A stretch of DNA of 64,000 nt from contig NZ_AXAI01000021.1 in the NCBI RefSeq assembly GCF_000472425.1, positions 1-64,000 of the forward strand, read 5' to 3'. Source of the DNA: Bradyrhizobium sp. Tv2a-2. GTDB taxonomy: Bacteria; Pseudomonadota; Alphaproteobacteria; Rhizobiales; Xanthobacteraceae. Below the pieces are notes generated by a model. It made no database searches, was not told the DNA's origin, and saw only the letters and a program-made list of their open reading frames with translations. Positions 60,021 to 64,000 of the stretch are shown here, in pieces; positions within the stretch are counted from its first letter, which is position 1; every line of letters starts with the position of its first letter. The translations under genes were made by a program, and so were the position numbers.

Positions 60021-60509
60021 TCACCTGCGGAACAGTCCGGCCACGCCCCCCACTACGCTGTGCACCGCGCCGCCGATTGCGCCGATCGGACCGCCGACAC
60101 CGCGCGAATAGCGAGCACGGCGCCCAGCGCGACGACGGTCTTGATGGTCAGATTTGCCAGCCTCCGTCGCGGCGTCCATTAGTACCTTATGCTGGGCGGT
60201 GTTGAGGAATCCGGTCGTAGGGTAGCCGTGCTCCTCTTGCCAGCGCGCGATGACGGCGCGAGTCGATTCGTCGAACTTCCCATTGGCCTTCGTGTCGAAC
60301 CCGAGCCTGGTTAGCCCACGTTGCACTTCACGACGCTTTGCCTTGGTGAGGCCGATCTGATCCTCAGTCTCCTGAGTCGCTTCGTCGGTAGCGATCGCCG
60401 TATCGGCGGGCGCCAACGTTTCGCGGGGCATGCTGCTCAGTCCAGCCTTAGCAACCTGCGGGCTGTTGACGATCGCCAGGATGGACAATGCTAGGATCAA
60501 GACGCGCAT
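60021..60509 (-). CDS. Exported peptidoglycan-binding-domain protein
   Basis: This encodes 162 residues. A signal peptide covers residues 1-22 (MRVLILALSILAIVNSPQVA, then KA). A PG_binding_1-like domain follows at about 50-115 (EVQRGLTRLGFDTKANGKFD, ESTRAVIARWQEEHGYPTTG, FLNTAQHKVLMDA). The C-terminal 45 residues are Arg/Gly-rich with a hydrophobic end (GGPIGAIGGAVHSVVGGVAG). It probably binds cell-wall glycan in the periplasm and has no catalytic domain. A gaggaaag box precedes the ATG. Confidence 0.8.
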   Translation of the reverse strand: MRVLILALSILAIVNSPQVAKAGLSSMPRETLAPADTAIATDEATQETEDQIGLTKAKRREVQRGLTRLGFDTKANGKFDESTRAVIARWQEEHGYPTTGFLNTAQHKVLMDAATEAGKSDHQDRRRAGRRARYSRGVGGPIGAIGGAVHSVVGGVAGLFRR

Positions 60510-60969
60510 CGCCTTTCCTCACCCTCAAGTCTGCCGATGATTCAGTTTAGAAAATAAAGGTACACCGCGCTGCCCTGAACTATCAACGTCCGGCGGTGCC
60601 ACCTCGCTTCGTCGCGGGGTATCTGTGTTGTCCGTGGCACAGTTCCCTAGCCTCGCTTACGCAGCATTGCACGCGGGGGTTGGGATCGACGCACCGCCTT
60701 GGCATGGGGAAACGTCCGAAGTCTAGGTGACACCGGAAGTCACCCGCCTACGCTCATGGCCCACAACAGACATTCCGGCAGGCGACTATCGACGGTGTGG
60801 CGCAGAAGTCCGCTATTTGGCGTAAAGCAGACGGGTGTTGAATGACGCCAACTTGCTAGGATCCGCTATCGAGCCACTTGATTAAGCCGGACGAAGAGAT
60901 GGCGGGTGATTAAAAGTCTGGAGGTTGGATCCCGTCGACCGCCCTGCTTCGCACGCAAAAAGTTCAAGT
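60510..60969. other. Spacer with repeat copy 11
   Basis: No supported gene. Repeat copy 11 lies at about 60803-60835. Confidence 0.35.
60803..60835 (+). repeat. Dispersed palindromic repeat, copy 11
   Basis: The core is aagtccgctatttggcgtaa followed by agcagacggg. Confidence 0.45.
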
Positions 60970-61010
60970 AAAAAAAACAAAAAACCCACCGACCTGCGTT
61001 GGGGTGGGGG
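60970..61010 (-). terminator. Intrinsic terminator on the minus strand with no known upstream gene
   Basis: Read on the minus strand, CCCACC (61008-61003) and GGTGGG (60990-60985) form a stem with a 12-base loop. A run of about fifteen bases that is nearly all T (ttttttgttttttttac) follows at once. This is a textbook rho-independent signal. No gene on the minus strand ends here. Confidence 0.6.
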
Positions 61011-61469
61011 GCAAATCTCTAGCGATAGTGGGGCCGCAGACCCAGTTTCATTCAGGTTTTTTCCGGCTGCGGCAAGATTTCCGGCCTGAGTTGGTCGATC
61101 GTATCCTGACGCATGAATCGAGGCCGGGCAAAACGATTTATATGTCCGAGGCTTATCGGTTGCTGAGGGCGACGACGAGCCGACTGCGTCGAGAATGGTG
61201 AGCAATCAGACGAATTATCTTCTGCTGCACCGAAAGCCGATGGAAGAGTCGCTCGAGATGCTCACAAGCGCCTCTGACACGCGGGGAAAATGTCGCGAAA
61301 TCCGGTTGGGGGTGGCGCACTCAAATGATTAAATGGATTTCCTCGCCGACTAGGTGCCCTGCTTCACACGCGAAACTCTCCATCTTGAAAAACCCAAAGA
61401 CCACTTCAGCATGAAAGGCGGCGCTGCTCAGATCCATGCGGATGCGCGGCTACTGTAGCTGCGCTCTTT
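61011..61469. other. Spacer, possibly transcribed on the minus strand
   Basis: A plus-strand frame at 61004-61201 (ending MSEAYRLLRATTSRLRREW) has no ribosome binding site and no recognised family. Two short similar stretches (gccctgcttcgcacgcaaaa near 60940 and gccctgcttcacacgcgaaa near 61358) suggest an old local duplication. Confidence 0.3.
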
Positions 61470-61550
61470 CCATGTCGGCTTCTAAATGCGGACCGGACAC
61501 AAGGTGCTGCGCCGCAAACCGTCGTTTTTGACCCACGGCGGACTTCTTGC
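61470..61550 (+). repeat. Dispersed palindromic repeat, copy 12
   Basis: The core is atgtcggcttctaaatgcgg followed by accggacac, then a tttttgacccacggcggac word. It ends about 65 bases before the next kinase gene. Confidence 0.55.
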
Positions 61551-61615
61551 CATGGCACGAAACCTAGGATTTGCATAAGATTGAGCCTTGTCGTGACCCG
61601 CCTGAGGGGAGCGAA

Positions 61616-63658
61616 ATGCGACAACGTGGTGGAATCGAACAGCCGATCAAGGGTCGGCGCGCGAACAGGCCCAAGGCTCGCAAACTATCGACCGCCGCCT
61701 CATCCATTGCCGACCTGCAAAAGCAGGTGGGCACTCTTACTCGCGAGCTGAAAGAGGCGAACGAACGGCAGACCGCGACCGCCAACGTGTTGCAGGTCAT
61801 CAATTCTTCGCCCGGCGACCTCGTGCCGGTTTTCGATGCGATGCTCGACAAAGCAACGCGCTTGAGCGAAGCGGCGTTCGGCATCCTCTGGACGTACGAT
61901 GGCGAGCGTTTCCAAGCGGTCGCCTTTCATAACGTTCCAGCCGGATACGTGGAATTCCTGCGGGAACCGCAGCTAGCGAGCCCGGTGGCCCCGCTTGGCC
62001 GTGTGGCACGGGGGGAGGCTTTCGCGCATGTCCCGGATCTTGCAGCAGAGGAATACCGCGAGCGCGCCGGCTTGTTAGTTCGACAAGGGCTGTCATTGGG
62101 CGGCTTCCGAACCGTTCTCGCCGTGCCGATGCGCAAGGACGCGTCTTTGCTCGGCGCAATCACAATTTATCGGCGGGAGGTGCAGCCCTTCTCGGATAAG
62201 CAGATCGTGCTATTACAGAACTTCGCCGCGCAGGCGGTTATCGCGATGGAGAATGCGCGCCTCCTCAACGAGTTGCGGCAAACCCTGCTACAGCAGACCG
62301 CGACCACAGACGTGCTGAAGGTCATCAGCCGCTCAGCGTTCGACCTCGACACTGTTATGTGTACTCTAGCTGGCTCGGCACGCGACCTTTGTGGATCGAA
62401 GACCGCCGTGTTGTTCCTTCGCGACGGCGAAACGCTCTTTTGCCGGGGAGCCTCGGCGGTCAAGCGCGCCGACGAAGAGTTCATGAGAGCGAACCCCGTC
62501 GAACTCAACAACAACTCGCACATAGGGCGAGCGGTCCTCACTGGAACGATTGCCAATGTCGGCGACATCGTCAACTCAAATACGAAGTTGCGCAAATTTC
62601 AACAAGCCATGGGATTTAGGTCTTTACTTGCGGTTCCCCTGATGCGCGAAGGACAAGGGATTGGCGTATTTGCGCTTACTCGGGATGAGCTTGGTGCTTT
62701 CAGTCAACGACAGGTCGATCTTGTCCAAGGTTTTGCCGACCAAGCCGTGATCGCGATCGAGAACGTCCGTCTCTTCGATGAGGTGCAGGCGCGCACGCGC
62801 GAGTTAGCGAAATCATTGGACGATCTCAGAACCGCGCAGGATCGCCTTATCCAAACGGAGAAGCTTGCGTCCTTGGGCCAACTCACCGCCGGCATTGCGC
62901 ATGAGATCAAGAACCCCCTGAACTTCGTCAATAACTTCTCCGCCATTTCAGCTGAGCTGACCGATGAACTCAAGGACGTGCTGATACAGGAGGGGCTCAC
63001 CGACAATGGCCGACGGGAGGTGGACGAATTGACTGGCTTGTTGAAAGAGAACCTCAATAAGGTGGTCTTGCACGGCAAGCGGGCCGATTCCATCGTCAAA
63101 AATATGCTGCTTCACTCGCGTGAGGGTTCAGGTGAACGGCGATCTGCTGATATCAATGCGTTGGTCGAGGAGAGCCTAAATCTCGCTTATCACGGTGCGC
63201 GAGCGGAAAGGCCTAATTTCAACATAACACTCAAGCACGACCTCGATCCTAACGCGGGCGCGCTCGACCTGTATCCGCAGGAGATTACCAGGGCGCTGTT
63301 AAACCTTATTTCCAACGGATTTTATGCTGCGCTAAGACGCAAGGTCGAATCGGGCGACGAGAGCTTTGAGCCTGTACTCACTGCAGCCACCAGGGACCTG
63401 GGCGTAACGGTCGAAATCCGGATTCGCGACAACGGCAACGGCATATCGCCTGATGTGAGAGCAAAGATGTTCAATCCCTTCTTTACTACCAAACCAACTG
63501 GGGAAGGGACAGGGCTCGGCCTCTCGATGACCCACGACATTGTCGTCAAACAACATGGCGGCAGGATCGATGTCGAGACCGAGCCCGGCGCATTTGCCGA
63601 GTTCATCATCACCCTGCCGCGCGACAACGGCACCGTTACCAGCCGGAAACTGGAATGA
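61616..63658 (+). CDS. Two-GAF sensor histidine kinase
   Basis: This encodes 680 residues. After a basic tail and a short coiled coil (SIADLQKQVGTLTRELKEAN), two GAF domains follow at about 50-215 and 225-385. Both are introduced by the same kind of helix found in the 1160-residue paralogue (LLQQTATTDVLKVISRS). The kinase core has IAHEIKNPLNFVNNF with His429, N box LLNLISNGFYAA, G1 DNGNGI and G2 GTGLGL. Compared with the paralogue it lacks two GAF domains and the PAS domain. A gagggg box precedes the ATG at 61616. It is cytoplasmic and has no adjacent regulator. Confidence 0.9.
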   Translation: MRQRGGIEQPIKGRRANRPKARKLSTAASSIADLQKQVGTLTRELKEANERQTATANVLQVINSSPGDLVPVFDAMLDKATRLSEAAFGILWTYDGERFQAVAFHNVPAGYVEFLREPQLASPVAPLGRVARGEAFAHVPDLAAEEYRERAGLLVRQGLSLGGFRTVLAVPMRKDASLLGAITIYRREVQPFSDKQIVLLQNFAAQAVIAMENARLLNELRQTLLQQTATTDVLKVISRSAFDLDTVMCTLAGSARDLCGSKTAVLFLRDGETLFCRGASAVKRADEEFMRANPVELNNNSHIGRAVLTGTIANVGDIVNSNTKLRKFQQAMGFRSLLAVPLMREGQGIGVFALTRDELGAFSQRQVDLVQGFADQAVIAIENVRLFDEVQARTRELAKSLDDLRTAQDRLIQTEKLASLGQLTAGIAHEIKNPLNFVNNFSAISAELTDELKDVLIQEGLTDNGRREVDELTGLLKENLNKVVLHGKRADSIVKNMLLHSREGSGERRSADINALVEESLNLAYHGARAERPNFNITLKHDLDPNAGALDLYPQEITRALLNLISNGFYAALRRKVESGDESFEPVLTAATRDLGVTVEIRIRDNGNGISPDVRAKMFNPFFTTKPTGEGTGLGLSMTHDIVVKQHGGRIDVETEPGAFAEFIITLPRDNGTVTSRKLE

Positions 63659-63687
63659 CTACTGCTGGCACCGAAGCTGCGATCGGA

Positions 63688-63775
63688 CAATGTCTGCTCT
63701 TCTGCTGATGTTAGGGGACAAGCAGACATTCGGCGAACTGCCAGAAAACGACGCTTTTGACCCAAAAGAGACATG
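63688..63775 (+). repeat. Dispersed palindromic repeat, copy 13
   Basis: The hairpin is perfect over ten bases: aatgtctgct at 63689, agcagacatt ending at 63730. A cttttgacccaaaagagac word follows at 63754. It lies between the kinase stop and the VOC gene. Confidence 0.7.
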
Positions 63776-63808
63776 GTGGATCGTCACGCCTGCTAGTATC
63801 ATTCGAAC

Positions 63809-64000
63809 ATGATCGTCAAGCGCATCATTACCAATGTCGCGACGAGCGACGTGTCGAAAGCCCGACGCTTTTACGCTGATATACTCGGCCTTGAAGTCGC
63901 AATGGATCTCGGGTGGATCGTCACGTTTGCCTCGCCCGCACGGATGGCACCTCAGCTAAGCGTGGCAACAGAAGGCGGTTCTGGGACGCCAGTCCCCGAC
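63809..64000 (+). CDS. VOC (glyoxalase/bleomycin-resistance) family protein, cut by the window end
   Basis: Only the first 64 codons are visible. They show the first beta-alpha-beta-beta unit of a vicinal-oxygen-chelate domain: MIVKRIITNVATSDVSKARR, then FYADILGLEVAMDLGWIVTF and PQLSVATEGGSG. The family binds a metal and acts on small substrates or confers resistance. No strong ribosome binding site is visible, although the position after the repeat fits a monocistronic gene. Confidence 0.75.
   Translation, partial: MIVKRIITNVATSDVSKARRFYADILGLEVAMDLGWIVTFASPARMAPQLSVATEGGSGTPVPD

Noticed and set aside
60882..61205. 107-codon minus-strand open frame
   Set aside because: It reads through the strong intrinsic terminator at 60970-61010 and has no start signal.

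Overview
The window looks like a chromosome segment of a high-GC alphaproteobacterium of the Bradyrhizobium / Nitrobacteraceae type. This is inferred from the IS110-type transposase remnants, the orphan PF04392-type substrate-binding proteins, the multi-GAF sensor kinases, the cyclase-TPR protein, and the paralogous CoA-transferase and enoyl-CoA hydratase genes. No rRNA gene, intact tRNA gene or CRISPR array was seen.

Layout. (1) 1-6.7 kb is accessory DNA: two IS110 3' ends, a broken IS110 transposase, small exported proteins, a TPR protein, a methyltransferase and a substrate-binding protein. (2) 7.0-11.0 kb is a tightly overlapping three-gene signalling operon (membrane histidine kinase, single-domain receiver, REC-PAS-GAF-PAS kinase). 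(3) 11.4-18.8 kb holds another transposase remnant, another substrate-binding protein and a 1977-residue kinase-like/ATPase/GAF/PAS/histidine-kinase protein. (4) 19-27.5 kb is a decayed stretch with TPM-family fragments, a frameshifted DUF4105 gene, a ceramidase-like membrane protein, a damaged receiver, a truncated lipoprotein, an alpha/beta-hydrolase-TPR protein with a contracted repeat, a small monooxygenase and two small conserved genes. (5) 27.8-31.2 kb and 61.6-63.7 kb encode two paralogous multi-GAF histidine kinases.

(6) 31.7-44.9 kb is a catabolic-looking region: tautomerase, four SnoaL/NTF2-like proteins plus one frameshifted copy, two YciI-like genes (one broken), a metallo-beta-lactamase-fold hydrolase, two enoyl-CoA hydratases, a CaiB-type CoA-transferase and a carboxymuconolactone-decarboxylase-like protein. 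It carries its own HxlR regulator, a PAS kinase and two FixJ-type regulators. (7) 45.2-50.8 kb has a MATE exporter, a class III cyclase-TPR protein and an enoyl reductase/quinone-oxidoreductase-like enzyme. (8) 51.1-59.3 kb is a second catabolic block: DUF485 protein and ActP-like symporter, a DUF302 protein, fumarylacetoacetase, then an AraC regulator facing an enoyl-CoA hydratase / CoA-transferase / short-chain dehydrogenase operon. (9) The right end carries small membrane and peptidoglycan-binding proteins and the start of a VOC-family gene.

The two catabolic blocks share a hydratase-then-CoA-transferase gene pair, so both probably activate and hydrate an organic acid as a CoA thioester. 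The substrate cannot be read from sequence. Threaded through the spacers is a family of short dispersed palindromic repeats (at least 13 copies). At least six genes carry frameshifts, nonsense codons or repeat contractions, which points either to active gene decay or to residual indel errors in the assembly.
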